Source of the DNA: Ceratodon purpureus
Taxonomy: Eukaryota; Streptophyta; Bryopsida; Pseudoditrichales; Ditrichaceae
Direction: 5' to 3'
DNA length: 64,000 nucleotides
Assembly: GCA_014871385.1 (NCBI GenBank)
Contig: CM026431.1
Location: 1,558,464 to 1,622,463 of the forward strand
A program made the position numbers and the translations under genes. Each line of letters begins with the position of its first letter. Within the stretch, counting starts at the first letter, position 1. The notes below the pieces were generated by a model. It was not told where the DNA came from. It made no database searches and was given only the letters and a program-made list of their open reading frames with translations. Below, piece after piece: positions 1 through 12,149 of the stretch.

Positions 1-731
1 CAACAAGTCCCGTCAACATGTAATGTCACTTCAGTAATCATGAAATCAATCGAAGGGCGGTAGGGGTCTCACCTGGATGGTGCCATTCGTATGAACGCAC
101 CTTTGTGCAAGCTCAGCGAGGAGGGACTCCGAATTGGAATAATGGATTCACGAGGCGGATGTATTCCCGCAGACCTGGACACACATTGACAGAGGGTGAG
201 TACAGTCACAGACAAACTTAACTAACCAGCAGAGGTCGCAGTAAAAAGGAATCAACAGTGCAGAAATCAACGCCCATGCGGCGGAGCAGAACTGACAGAG
301 CACGAAAACATGAAGGAAGTTACTTACAGGTGCTGAACGGAGGATGATAGTGTCAAAACTCCGACCTGAAAATGTGGTACACGAGACTCCAGACCGCGAC
401 ATGGCAATCACTGTACACGATGTAGAACGAAGGGTGCCCGACTAAACACAGCCGGGATGCATGCATGAAATCGTTGCATTACTACACTTCCACTCAAGGA
501 TTTTATACAAAAATTGGTATTCGTAAAAGTGTACAGAGTCCACGAGCATTCCGGAATGTGCAAAATGACAGTGACTAGGAGAACAGGTCTCCATGGCAAC
601 ATGGGAAAAACATCCAGTAAACTACATGTGCCATCGAATTGGAAAGGAAGTGGACACGAAAAACAGACTGTTCATTGGCAGTGGTGATACACGTAGTTCT
701 GCTAAGCATAGTATGACAAGATGGCTTGGAA

Positions 732-1196
732 TTAGTCACTGCCGTCGTCCTCCAGCGCCCTTGCCTCGCCGTGAAGGTCACATTCAATGTCGTCACAGGA
801 GCATGTCTTCGAGTCCTCTTCAGAGTCCGATCCCGTGGGCACTACTGAAGGGGGCCGGCCCACATTGCTCGACGACGAAGATGTCCTTGCACCCAGTGCC
901 TCCACCTGCATTTGAGGGGGCCGCAAAGGTCGGTCCTCAGGACGTACATGGAAAACGCCAGTCAAATTTGCAACCGCCTCATACTGCGCCTCGGAGGTAG
1001 GGGACCAATCCCAGACGAAGTCATCGTCCAGGAGATGGATCACCGCACCATACGGGGGGATATCCAGGTTCCAGTTCACCTGTTCAAACAATTCGAGACG
1101 CCGTAGCCACTCCCGCACCTCCTCCACAGTGGACGGCCGCTGCACAGACATTGCGTCAAATCGCCGCTTCATTGTTGCGAGACAGAGGAAGCACAA
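732..1196 (-). CDS. Uncharacterised acidic ORF in the transposon region
   Basis: An open frame of about 154 codons starts in a Cys/Lys/Arg-rich stretch and continues into a Trp-rich, acidic region (LLDDDFVWDWSP) and a Ser/Asp/Glu tail with a CSCDDIEC cluster. I do not recognise a family. It lies downstream of the piggyBac-like transposase on the same strand and shares its high GC content. It may be a further exon or passenger gene of that element, or a degenerate part of it. No clear splice partner was found, so both ends are uncertain. Confidence 0.3.
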   Translation of the reverse strand: MCFLCLATMKRRFDAMSVQRPSTVEEVREWLRRLELFEQVNWNLDIPPYGAVIHLLDDDFVWDWSPTSEAQYEAVANLTGVFHVRPEDRPLRPPQMQVEALGARTSSSSSNVGRPPSVVPTGSDSEEDSKTCSCDDIECDLHGEARALEDDGSD

Positions 1197-1296
1197 GGTG
1201 TAGGGAGAAGAAATGGAGGAGCAGAAATGGATTCAGCCATGGTCTCAGTGTTCCAAGAGCTCTTACGTTCTGGACGGTAATGTTTGCCGTTTGAAG

Positions 1297-1665
1297 TCAG
1301 TACTTCTCTGGCTCAGTAGTCCACCATGAGTCCACATCATCCAACGCCAAATCCTCGGGTACAGAGATTGGAGAGAGGTACACACTTGCGACTCCGTGGA
1401 TGTACCACGTCCTCTTTCTTTGTCCAGCACGAATCCAGCATAACGATGTCACATCTCTATCGTGAGAACTGAGGACGGCTCTTCCCTTTGAAGACTTTCG
1501 GAACGCTTGTAGGGACGCCGAGTACAGAGATTTCAACTTGGAGCCAAATATGAAAGGCAAGCTCGTCTCACTTCCCGCAGACTCCAGGACAAGATGTGGA
1601 TTCGCCCTTGTCATACCAGGAGGCACGAAGTACTTCCGATCATACAGGTGTTCCTGCGTGACCAA
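1297..1665 (-). CDS. Uncharacterised ORF in the transposon region
   Basis: An open frame of about 122 codons on the strand of the piggyBac-like gene, ending in an acidic Trp-containing stretch (DVDSWWTTEPEKY). It reads like real coding sequence, with mixed hydrophobic and basic residues and few low-complexity runs. No family is recognised. It could be an exon of the same transposon transcript as the ORF at 732-1196. The start codon chosen is simply the first in frame; an upstream splice acceptor is equally possible. Confidence 0.3.
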   Translation of the reverse strand: MVTQEHLYDRKYFVPPGMTRANPHLVLESAGSETSLPFIFGSKLKSLYSASLQAFRKSSKGRAVLSSHDRDVTSLCWIRAGQRKRTWYIHGVASVYLSPISVPEDLALDDVDSWWTTEPEKY

Positions 1666-2600
1666 TCACAGATCAGAGTATGACATGCACGGGAAACTGG
1701 TACCTGATCTCGGCACATAGCGATACGTGAGCACACATAAATTGCATTGACGTGAACTCAGACGAATGTAACAAGTACAGATAAGAACCAACAAAGCAGA
1801 GCACAAAGTGAAACATTAGAGTAATGGTCCACCATGACAAGCAGAAAAGAAGGCCAGAACGACTTCTTACGAAAAGTATCCACGGGTGGAGAAGGTACCT
1901 CACAGTGGCGGGCACTTACGCTGTCGCGTGATTGCATGTGCTCCTTCTCCTCCACCTTGTAGAGCAACAAGAACAACCAAGAAGAATGGGGCTATACTGA
2001 CGAGTACAGAAGAAGACGGCAATGCAGTGACTTCGGAAACGCACAGCACTGACGGTAAGGAATTGTAATAAGCGGGCATCCAATAACCGTAACCCAGAGC
2101 AAATAATGAAATGGAGGATTCCACAGCCAAGCCTAATCGTCTGAGGGGGTAATGCCCGACGACAAAGAGGATGTGCACAATTACAGAGTGCGTTCATGAT
2201 GTTCAGCATCCAGCATTTACAATCATAATATGAGTCTCCGAGTTTGCAGTTCGTGAAGTAATGAGAGTCTGTTGAAAATCCGTAAAGTCAGTCCTAGAAT
2301 TCAGGCATCCTAAGAACTCGGTACGAGACACACTCCACAGCGCAAAGTCGATGCTTCAAAATGCCCTTGGAAGTCCACAGCCATTCGCTGGAAGAGTAGA
2401 CCCCCATAGGTGCGTCGACGCGGGACACTTCATTCACAGCGACCGACGCCGTCTTTGCGGAGGGGAGGAGCACGCACATTCCTTCGCGACGGATTCCACG
2501 AGAAGGTTGAAGGGTGCCCACGTCTCTCGCCATGTGTGGTCCGGGACTCCACCCTGCAATGACCACCAACGACAGAGGTTAGATACAGTACATGCGACCC

Positions 2601-4216
2601 CTAGCGTAGCCCCTCGTGATGCGCCCGGTAACACTCTTCCGGGCACATCCACCTCTCCCCGCAGGCTTTGCAAAACCATTTTTGCACACGGCCACAAATT
2701 ACACATCTTCGCTTGAGACTGGATCTATACAGAGTGTGGACTCTCGGGGGCCGCCTCGGTGCAGGGGCAATAGGAGGGATTCTTTTGGGACACTGAATGG
2801 CACCCTGGGCTAGGTAAGTCCCAACCGCAATCTTGAACGCAAGGTGCGTGGTCGCTGGCAATCCGAAAACCTCCATTTCCTTCACCCAGCATACGTAGGC
2901 ATTGACCATTGTGTGGTCGAGGACAAGATGAAACAACTTAAGCCACCACTTGTGACACCGCAATTGGCTGGAGTAGCTCCCCCGAAGCTGGTCCGTGACG
3001 TCCACCCCCCGCATGTACTCCACGTACTGGCGGTGCATGGGGGAGGACGGCACAATGAGTCTTCCCTCAATCCATCCACCCTGCGCAAGACCTTAGTATT
3101 CGGCTCCCACGGCGCCGCAGCAGTACTGAAGAGAGTGACGAGTTTCTTGTCCTGCCAGGAAACCACGCCCATTTGCCTATGGACATGGTTTCTGATGAGC
3201 ATGGAACCCCGCACAGAGGGGTCGAGCTCCCGGTTCAGCCCTCCAGGTAAGTTCTTTCTGTTTTTCCTTACAGTACCGGTAGCCCATATGCCTTTACACA
3301 TGAGGTCGTGAAAGAGATTCACACTGCCAAAGAAATTATTGATGACGAGTACATGTCCCTGATTCTCCAGCCCGCTCATCATGCGCTCCACCACGTGTTA
3401 GCCGAGACCATGCGGTCCTCCCCCTGTTCCCTCTCCAAAGTATACCTCGATGGTGTACACAAATCTACTCTTTGAACTAGCAAGAAGCCACGCTTTAATT
3501 CCAAATCTAACAGGTTTCTTAGGCATGAACTGCCTCATGAAACAATACTTCCCTTTATAGGGAATGATACATTCGTCAACAGTTATCTCCCTCTCTAAAT
3601 TGTAGATCTCCCTCGAAACTGTTCCGAACATCTCCACCAGCCACCTTGTTTTCGCAATCCTGTCGAACTGACGGTGTTTGACATCTCGGATCAGAGTACT
3701 GTTGTCCATCAGGTGGAGGCACCGCATAATGTCCTCCCACCTCCGTAGCGTCATGACGGAGACAATCAATGTACAATACAAGAAGGGCTGCTTCCGCATC
3801 CAGTATTGGCGCACGATGGGAAGGCGTTTGCAGCCCATGAGAACAGAAATTCCTATCCACCCCCGGATTTCGTCACGGTTTACATCTTTCCACAGCCGTC
3901 CACCTTTTGTCCTCGGCGCTTCATTCTCCACGACCGGCATGGACGTCTTGGCGTACCTATTTGTTTCTAACACAATACGGTCCAATACGGCATCAGACTA
4001 GTATATGTCGAAAACGGTGTGGGGCAGCGGGACTCGCGAGGGTATGGGGCACTTCAATCTTGGTTGAGGACCTGAGAAGTTGTCGCGACTTCGGACGAAG
4101 TTGACGCTGTCTGAATTCCAGGAGGCCTTCCTATAGTGGGCAGCTAATTGGTGCTCATCCATTGGCACCGGTGTGAAAGCGTCCGGACGCATCATACCAT
4201 TCTTCAACGCCCTCAC
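2601..4216 (-). pseudogene. piggyBac-like transposase, broken core (DDE_Tnp_1_7 type)
   Basis: piggyBac transposases cut and paste DNA with a DDD catalytic core. Reading leftwards on the minus strand I see the core entry (DRIVLETNRYAK), the first catalytic segment TVDECIIPYKGK, the second segment as VINNFFGS where the family has DNFF, the strand ending LVTLFST, the GVDVTDQLR block followed by KWW, and a C-terminal Cys/His finger (CVICG...CKACG...CPEEC...H). The gene is broken. An in-frame TAG lies at 3998-4000, just before the core. An in-frame TAA lies at 3398-3400, inside the GLG*HVVERM block. The frame changes near 3055-3065 between the LRRVDG and PSSPMHRQY segments. The second catalytic Asp is Asn. 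The family call is confident and the product is almost certainly inactive. I saw no terminal repeats or TTAA duplication. Confidence 0.85.
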
Positions 4217-4448
4217 GGTGCTTCACTAAGTCATCCTCGCAATTTGGGGCGAAGTCCGAGTCACTGCTCTCGAACGTGTCCTCGAACTCTGAGAGCCAGT
4301 CTGAGCCACTGGAGTCCAGATCCTCCACTGGCACTTTTACTCTACCTTTTTTGGCTTTAAGAGCGACGGGCGACAACATGTAATCCGGCAGATCGACACT
4401 TACCTGCGGAAAGGTCATCCTCGCAGTTGAATCTTGCGTTCCATCCAC
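4155..4448 (-). pseudogene. Acidic N-terminal exon of the piggyBac-like gene
   Basis: This frame encodes a strongly acidic Ser/Asp/Glu stretch (SSGSDWLSEFEDTFESSDSD), as is common near the N-terminus of piggyBac transposases. It lies immediately upstream of the core on the same strand. A strong donor (CCGCAG|GTAAGT on the minus strand, near 4405) suggests that the upstream 4415-5302 frame is spliced into this part. The junction with that frame looks shifted by one base, in keeping with general decay of the gene. Assignment to the transposase rests on position and composition, not on a conserved motif. Confidence 0.45.
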
Positions 4449-5302
4449 GCCTTCAGTGTCGGATCGAGGGTCGTAGACTCGTAGTCCGCAATTGGCTTCC
4501 CGGCTGCTGCGGCTGATGTGCTCTTCCCCGTGTTATTCTCGGCTACGTGCTCCGTGCGCCCTGGGCCTTGTCCACTTCGGGCCCCGCTTGCTTCTGCTCC
4601 TTCTGCTCCAACCGGTCTTCCATTTCCCGAGCTCCCGCCAAGCGCTGCGTCTGCGGCATCCACCGGTGTCCCCGGATACGAATCTAGTGAGTCCAAGAAC
4701 AGGACAGGCTGCTGTGGACTGAAGCAATGCTGCCTCCTCCACCAGCCATATCCATGTCCCCCTTCGCTGCCACATGCACGAATGTCTGGACCATCCGCGA
4801 TCCTGACATTCTCTTCCGTCAAGTGGCACTCCGTGTTGTACCCTCCAAGATCACAGATTACCATCTTCTGTCTCGTCGCAAGGTGTATGCCTTCCCCGGC
4901 GACATCCCCTTGTGTCCAGGAAGGGGTATCTCCTCTGTAGAAAGACGACTCCGATAGGAACCTATTTGGAACAAGGACGGCCCACCCCGACCTCCTCGAA
5001 CTCCAGTCCACGTATGTTCCAAAAAAGCGATCTAGCATAATGTCAACGTTCACGAGGACAAACTTCTCCATCGCTCCCCCAGGATGCGTACTATCGAAAC
5101 CAATCTGCCTCGCAATGGGGGCCGACCTCGCCCAAGAGTCATCACGTAACACCTCATCCCAGAGGTTCCATGTCTCCATGCTGTCGACCGAGTGCTGCGA
5201 CTCTGGAGCGACCACATCTTCCAGTGCGTCGTATCCCTCGAACTCTGCGAGGACTTCGCAGATGGTGTCATCATTCGCTGTTTGACGCTCATACTCCGCC
5301 AC
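4415..5302 (-). CDS. Long upstream ORF of the piggyBac-like element
   Basis: An open frame of about 295 codons. The first 60 residues are acidic (EVLAEFEGYDALEDVV). A more globular middle follows (residues about 80-180, with WSSRRSGWAVLVPNRF and MVICDLGGYNTECH), then a Gly/Ala/Ser-rich linker and the end KAWMERKIQLRG. It is the longest intact frame in the element. I recognise no domain. It may be the N-terminal domain of the transposase or a separate passenger protein. It stays open over nearly 900 bp of GC-rich DNA, which argues for past coding use. The C-terminal stop follows directly on the region where splicing or a one-base shift would join it to the acidic exon downstream. Confidence 0.45.
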   Translation of the reverse strand: MAEYERQTANDDTICEVLAEFEGYDALEDVVAPESQHSVDSMETWNLWDEVLRDDSWARSAPIARQIGFDSTHPGGAMEKFVLVNVDIMLDRFFGTYVDWSSRRSGWAVLVPNRFLSESSFYRGDTPSWTQGDVAGEGIHLATRQKMVICDLGGYNTECHLTEENVRIADGPDIRACGSEGGHGYGWWRRQHCFSPQQPVLFLDSLDSYPGTPVDAADAALGGSSGNGRPVGAEGAEASGARSGQGPGRTEHVAENNTGKSTSAAAAGKPIADYESTTLDPTLKAWMERKIQLRG

Positions 5303-5756
5303 CTACGCCGCGAGCGAACGCGTTAAAACACCGTGAGTGAGGTTTGGAACGACTGCAGGGGGGAGCCAGTCCGTTGGCTTCCTCAGCTGTCGGATGCTTT
5401 TCCCTTTCAAGTCCTTCCACTCCTTCACTGTCAGTCCTCCTCTGCGGGCTTTCTGTCCACCTGCAATTCACCAAATGCCGACTTACGTTCCATTTTCTCC
5501 ACATAGAAAGACTTTACCCATCCTGAAGTGGGCGACATGCTACGCAATGACCTCGGAATTCACAGAGGAGGAGTAATTTAATCGGCACTCGTGAAATTGC
5601 AATGGCTTTCTACGGACAGAACTGCCAAACCTAAAACAGTGTCTCCTACAATTCCTTTGACATACGTGCGTGGACAAACTCATCAAAAACGACCATGTAC
5701 ACCATCCACAGGACCAGAACATTACCAGAGGAGCATGTACATTCTAGTATACTTAC

Positions 5757-7056
5757 GTTGAGAGACCGGCGTCCACTCCGGAGGAGGAGGTCCTAATGCG
5801 TTTGGTGTATCGCAGGGAGGCATCGGCGTCTGCTGCGCGAGATTTGGTTTCTTCGTGAGAGACTTCCGGGGGGGCTTCGGTGTGCTTTCCCCCCCCTCCG
5901 CAGCAACCTTCTTCACCCTCGGCTACCGGGGCTTCCTGGGCCTCTTCAAGCCTCCCTTTGCCGCTCCATCCGCAGGCTCTGTCATGATGATAGCGGCTTC
6001 CGCAGGTGGCCCCTGACTGTCCAACCCCAACAACGGAGCTGGAGCCGCCTGCAACCCACAGATGTGTAGGCATCATTCCCTTAAATTGGCCCAGAGAAGG
6101 CCAAGCTCGTACTCTTCAGATAAGCAGAAATTCAGAAACTTCGACGAAATTTATCATGTGGATGTCAAAGTGAGCAGCTGTTCCTTACCTTCTTCGCCCT
6201 CTGCTTGCGGGGCTTCTTCAAGCATGGCTCAAGACCTCCCTCCTCCCCCTGCGTGGTGGCGATATCCGCGCCCGGTACCACCTCCTGCGTGTTGACTTCG
6301 AGGAGGGCATATAAAACCGCCTGTAGTGCGAGATCGTTAGCACAAGTCCCCTACATCCCTCCCGTGAACAACGTATGTCTAAGGCGGGCACAATGACTCT
6401 ACATACAAAAGGAAAGCATCCATAAGTGAAGACTCTGTTTCCTGAGGTTCTCTCTCACCTTCTTCTCTCTGGGCTTGCGGGGCCTCTTCGCCGGCGTTGT
6501 GGCGATATCCGCGCCCGCTACGGCCTCCGTCATCTTCAGTTCTGACACAGGCTCCGTAACACCCTGCAGTATGGGGTCGTTAGCATGAGCCCCCTCCAGC
6601 CCTCCTCTAAATAGCGTAAGTGGCTCGAAAAACAGCATGTACACAAAGAACGACAAAATTCAGAATTGAACAGTGTGCCCCACCGATGGTTTACCTTCTT
6701 CAGTCGTGGCTTCCGGGGTTTCTTCAACCGTGCCTCCGGCACGGCCTCCACCGCCTGCGTGGTGACCACTTGACTGTCCCCTCTCAACTCCGTCGTATTC
6801 ACGACCAACAGCAGCGGTGGAATGCCCTGCTCAGACGATTATAAGTTCATCCCCATCTCACCAGTAAGCCCGTAAAACATGTGAAACTAAGGTCAGCATC
6901 CTCTGTACTGAACCGGACGTTCACTATGAACAAAACGTTGACAAGTTTATGATTACCTTCTTTGCTTTTGCTCTCGGAGGCTGCTTTGGCTTCGGGGAGG
7001 GGTCGGCATTCTCCTTGCCAACCTGCGTCCCTGTTGTCTCTCCTATGACTCCCCCC
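5757..7056 (-). pseudogene. Tandemly repeated exons encoding AT-hook-like basic segments
   Basis: Five short exon-like blocks follow each other on the minus strand. Four (about 7056-6957, 6826-6695, 6563-6459 and 6320-6189) begin after a CAG acceptor and end in codons for Lys-Lys directly before a GT donor. Each ends in a basic Pro-rich module such as KKPRKPRLKK, KRPRKPREKK or KKPRKQRAKK, similar to AT-hook DNA-binding motifs although the central GRP is not exact. Lengths alternate as 100, 132, 105 and 132 bp with a period near 500 bp, so a two-exon unit was duplicated. The fifth block (from about 6048) carries LKRPRKPR followed by an in-frame TAG at 5923-5925 and then runs on to 5757. This probably supplied a repetitive DNA-binding part to the element's protein. 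Confidence 0.5.
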
Positions 7057-7510
7057 CTGCAGCAGCTTTCATTACAACATAGCAAAATTGTGAGCTCCTG
7101 GAGAACCCCAAACACACGTATCATCCGAGGTTAAAAATCCCCGAACTTCCCCGGTAGAGACATAGGACAATGGAAATCCGACATTTGAATTGAGAGGAGA
7201 ATCTGTTTTTCTGCCTTCGTTAGCCGTGGATTTCTCGGCTTCTTTGCCAGGGACCCGCTCTCTGGCGCCGTCTGCACGAGATGAACATCTGAATCCAGTA
7301 TCTCCTGCGCATGCCAATGAAAGAAAGTGTGACCTCAGTAGAACTACGAACCGAAGTTCAATTCTCGTTCACAAATGTAACGACGTGCCCTAATTCATAT
7401 CTGATTTCACTGTGTAGCCACGGGAATACGTCATCACCTTCGCCGATGCCTGCATGTTCATTGTTTGGAATACCACTTTTTAAACAATGCGACTATGCTA
7501 CTGACAATCA

Positions 7511-8122
7511 TCAATGAATGCCGGTTTTAACATTCTTGTAACAAGTCAGCAAACCCTGCCTACAAATGGCAGAACGCCTAAGCCCTAAACCTGACGAGAA
7601 GGCGGCGATTGAGTACAAACCTGGGGGGTCATGTCGAAATCCCCCGTGGGCGGATTCGAGGTCATAGTCGGCTGCGACCCTACTTTGGAGAGCCTCGCCA
7701 GGCGCTTCAACATTTCTTCCTGAGCTGGGGAACACTTGATTGCACAGAATGTCTGTCACCGTAGTCGGAAAAGCCCGTCGATCGCACCAACCAAGAATGC
7801 GAGCGGCGTGTCTGTACCACAGGTACCGGCACCGTTCTTGCTCCCCAAAATTTCCCCTACGATTCCACTTCGTCGGTCGTGGTTCCTTCAGGAGTGTCCT
7901 CGCGTCCAGGAGTTGCAACGCGCGCTCCACTCCACGCAGTGAAACCCCTTGCCCTTCAAACCACTTCTTCAATTGACCTTCACAGACTACAAGTCCCCTT
8001 CCTGATTGATTGGACCCTGCCTCTCCCATGTATGATTTCTCTCTTGAATCACGAACTACGAATTCTACCTGCAAATGGCCTATACGTTTGCAACACACAG
8101 GAATTCCAATCCCCGCCACCAA
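7511..8122 (-). CDS. Uncharacterised ORF, 5' end of the piggyBac-like element
   Basis: An open frame of about 203 codons upstream of the basic-repeat exons on the same strand. The middle (QLKKWFEGQGVSLRGVERAL, followed by a WYRHAARILGW stretch) looks like a folded helical domain; the rest is weakly structured. No family is recognised. Position suggests the first large exon of the transposon transcript or a neighbouring passenger ORF. The start is the first ATG in frame and is not supported by a promoter I could identify. Confidence 0.35.
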   Translation of the reverse strand: MVAGIGIPVCCKRIGHLQVEFVVRDSREKSYMGEAGSNQSGRGLVVCEGQLKKWFEGQGVSLRGVERALQLLDARTLLKEPRPTKWNRRGNFGEQERCRYLWYRHAARILGWCDRRAFPTTVTDILCNQVFPSSGRNVEAPGEALQSRVAADYDLESAHGGFRHDPPGLYSIAAFSSGLGLRRSAICRQGLLTCYKNVKTGIH

Positions 8123-8889
8123 ACCCTTTTGTAGGCAAACTCAGAGTCCATCCTACCAATCGCCCCTCTCACTCGGTACATCTTCAACGTGGTTGTCAAC
8201 CTCATTGTAGCCGCCTCCGCACAGCGACTCCCCGCAGCCCTTCAGTCCAGATGCCTTATACAAAAACATAAACAAAGTTGTGGAGCCGCAAAACAGGAGT
8301 GGCGTAGGTTGAAGGCAAAAGACGAAGCGGGAATCCCATATCGCCACACGCGGGAGTCCTTCTAACGACCTTGACCATCTCAGCTAGTCACCAACGGCCA
8401 CCGCATATCACGGGGAGTCTACCCCCAAGACCGTCCCCAACCTACGTTACCATTCGCACTATTCCCGGGAATACGTGGGTATGTGCATACATTTCATCAC
8501 AGACACCGGAGTATGGCTCGGAATCAAATTCAAAAAATCATGTAATTACCACCTCTTCAATGCCGGCATATCCGTAGTTGCTCCCGAAACAAGATTCCAT
8601 GTTCTTCGAGGTGAAAACTGCTTATACAGTACCACCGTAGGCCAAAATGGCCTGTCAGCTCTTTTAGGGGTTAAGTGTGAACATTCGGCAGCTAAGTCTT
8701 GACGGTGCCACACGTAATCTCAGCCAAGTCACTGAGCTTATTGAGAAGTGAGTTCTTCAGTCTCTCTCAGTTTTTCTAAGCGTAAGAATGATGTTGTTGA
8801 TGCTGTGTAATATTTTGTAGCTTGTTTTTGTTTCCTAGGACATTATCATGAGCTGGAATCGATTGGCTTGTTTCCCAATCACAGAAAGA

Positions 8890-9300
8890 AGAAGAATCCC
8901 GCCGCGAAGGAACTGACGTGAATATAGTGTTTGTTCATTCTATTCACTAATCCGATGGCCGCTGGACAAAGGATAATGAATCTAGAGCTACTCCCCCCTT
9001 TGGAAGGTAAACACTTTTCTACACTAAGTGCCTCTATACTAAGCGCCTTGAAGACAACCGACATGTCATCCCCCCCAAGGTCTTTTTGGGTACCCATACA
9101 ACGAGGTCTCAAGACCCCCCGCCATAGTTGGGTGGACTATGGTAGTAGGCACCACGTTGGCATAGGGATTCGAACTCACAACCACCTTTTAAATCCGCAC
9201 CATTGTTGAAAATGCAACAAAAGAAACAAAAAACCTTGGAGAAGCAAGGGAGGACCGGGGACACTGGTCTGTAGGGTCGTCCACGCGTCAAATAGGGGTT
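8890..9300 (-). mobile_element. Decayed LINE-like 3' end
   Basis: On the minus strand this stretch carries the segment AAAGGGGGGAGTAG followed by CCTTTGTCC and a pyrimidine-rich TTCTTC tail. The same order occurs at the 3' end of the truncated LINE at 56,811-58,283, including a similar stretch of about 70 bp after the G-run. It also holds an internal polymerase III B-box-like motif (GTGAGTTCGAATCCC, near 9165-9180). The two copies appear to belong to one repeat family. Boundaries are approximate and no target duplication was seen here. Confidence 0.45.
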
Positions 9301-12050
9301 GGGAGACCTCTGCTAGACGACCTAAAACAAGGCATCAACAGAAGACCGAGCCCCTCGAAACTAACCTAAAAACAGAACTAGAACTGAAGTCAAGCTAAGA
9401 CGTAACTGGAATAGACTCGGCCTAGCTAAGCCTAGCTGTGCTAAACGACTTGAGAACTCACAACCTCCTCGATGTTGTGCCATGACTCAAACTAGCCTCT
9501 TGTAGAGCGAGCCCCACCACGTTGGTAGATGGAAGGGTGCAACCAGGCAGTGGAGTAAGACACATATTGTGCGAAATTCTCATGGGCCACCCTCAAGAAT
9601 ATATAACAACTATTGGCGCTAATTTAAAGTTTATAGTTTTCCTTTTCCGACCCAGGCTCATGGGTATTATTCACCCTTGAAGGCCCACCTTACAAGTCAT
9701 TTAAAATCCAACGAGGAGACTCGCAATTCTACACCCTCAATCTATATCTTAATGGAATAAACATACACTTTATTTAGAGTGACTTCCTTAAAAGTTAGGA
9801 TTTTTTTATTTTTATTCATTTTTTTATTTTTTTATTTTTTTCTCCTTCATATCTTTCGTCGTTCTTTTTTCTACGTCTTCCATATTTTTCCTCTTTTTTT
9901 CCTTTTTTCTTTTGAATCAAAATCAAACTCTTAGAATCTTGATCTAAGTCTCTTATGAAGATTGTAATTAATAAATTTCAGACAACATTTTTTTAAAATC
10001 ACATTTCAGTTTGTAGTAAAATTTATGAATTTTGATTTCAAAAGACTAGGTACAAGTGCATGTGGAAGAGAAGAAAATGGATGAACAAAATCATGCAAAT
10101 TTACATGATTGGACATTTTTTGGTTAATTTCTCCGCGGTATCTGTGACACCAAATTTCAAGAGTGAAAATCAACATGTTGAACATTTTGTTGAGAAATAA
10201 CTTTTAGAACCTGCTGGATTTGGTCTATACAACTTGAAAGCGTGAAGCAGTACCTAGGATAAGTCCGCAATAGTAAAGTTTACATGATCTATCTGCCAGT
10301 TGATATCATCACATGGGATGTTCAAGCCATGAATCCATTTGGGGACAAGCAGTGCATCCCACTACAACACTCTACCAAGTCTACAGCCCAAAATGTGGCA
10401 CACACTACAGTATCTAAGTATAGGCCGGACATGTAAGCACCTAAATATTGCAGTAATTTCTTCACATTGAAGTTGCCGTCATGCTTGACCCAATACTTGA
10501 AATGGACTAAGTGAAGCCTCCACACATATGATCACACTAAAACATGTAAGCTTTCATGGTGTCAGAAGTTTTGTTTTTTAGACTGTTTTGATCAAATGGA
10601 GATATGTTCCAATGAAAACAAACATCACAAAAATATTGTTCGTGGCAGAATTTGTTTTGGCACATATAGAGCATAGTTGGATTTTAAAATCTATATTCAG
10701 TACTCAGTAGCTCTTGTTGTAGTTATTACTAAGCAGCTGCACTACATGAAGTCTTTTGCATCAAATGATCCTTCGCACAAGGGAACGCATCCAAATTCTT
10801 GATTGCTTGCCATTTCCTCGTTCTAACTTACTCATTTTGATCCAACTCGAAGAACTTCTCGAAGGTTTGGTTGTCAAAATATATATGCAGAATCAAAAGC
10901 ATGCGACAGATATTTATATGCTTTGATTCAGAAAGGCTTGAATTGCACAGAAGCTTTAAAGCATAGTGAGCTTGTTGAATTGGCTTCACACAAAACATTG
11001 ACTATTGAATCGCTCACACATTCGTAACAGTCTCAAGTCGGTCTACACAACAATAAATTTCTTATTGGGAAATATCGAATTTTTACAATTGGTTTATAAT
11101 CCGTAAATTGAAGCTCGCACACCAAACACTGTCTCGAGGTCAAAAGGACCCCATAATATCGATGACTATGTAGCCCCGATGGAAAATCTCAATGTAGACT
11201 ACTTCCTGAGCTGATGCCTGAGTCAATCACCAATGGTGCGAACTCCAATTTGGTAAGTCGTAGACTCCTTTCTCTGAAGACCCACTGCTTTCTCACCGGC
11301 CAAAACCTCACACTACTAACGTGCCCTAACCGATCCTCATGTCAGTACGTGTCTTCTAAAATCAAAATGTTTTGAACTTTAACATAAGAAAATCAGGAGG
11401 ACAAAGCCCTATAAAAAGAAAAACCAATGTCCTGTTAGCAAATCAGTACAGCCTTGATGTACACCCACAAAACAAGACTCTGTTGATGGCACAACTTAAG
11501 GTTCAACACGAACACGTTAGATTAAGAGCTTCATATAAAAAATCCTACTGCCTGCCAACACTTTCAGGTAAGGTAAGCCTTTCAACAAGCTTCTCTCGTC
11601 AAGCTGTTTGAACACAATCACTAAACCCTAACACCTTCCAACTGTAGACGATCTTCCGCAATCAACCTCTCTTCTCCACCAACCGGAAAAAAACCAAAAA
11701 ATCACACTCACACAGGCCGTGAGCTCAATCAACCGTTCCAGAACTTTGCTAAAACATTGCTTCTCAAATTGAAAAACGATCAAACCACTGAAAGCCAGAC
11801 ACTCTCTTTCCATGGACCAAAACAGAATCAGACGACCTCATCCTAATGGCATTCCTGCTTAAATTCGGAACACCAGCAACGCCACTACCGCAACAACGCC
11901 TCCTGCAAAATCCTAGCTAATCCACAACCTCCTTGCAAGACTGTCGCAAACTGCAGCGCTAAGTTCTGGAAATCCTTCCCGAGAGCAGCTCCTCGCCAAC
12001 TCTGCAAAAAGCCATCCACACTCCGCGTGGCCGCACCGCACTACAAGCCA
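9300..12050. other. AT-rich intergenic stretch
   Basis: No supported gene was found. The segment is T-rich (long T runs near 9800-9910), the short frames are not convincing, and it contains no obvious terminal repeats. Confidence 0.6.
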
Positions 12051-12052
12051 GG

Positions 12053-12053
12053 T

Positions 12054-12149
<96 letters not shown>

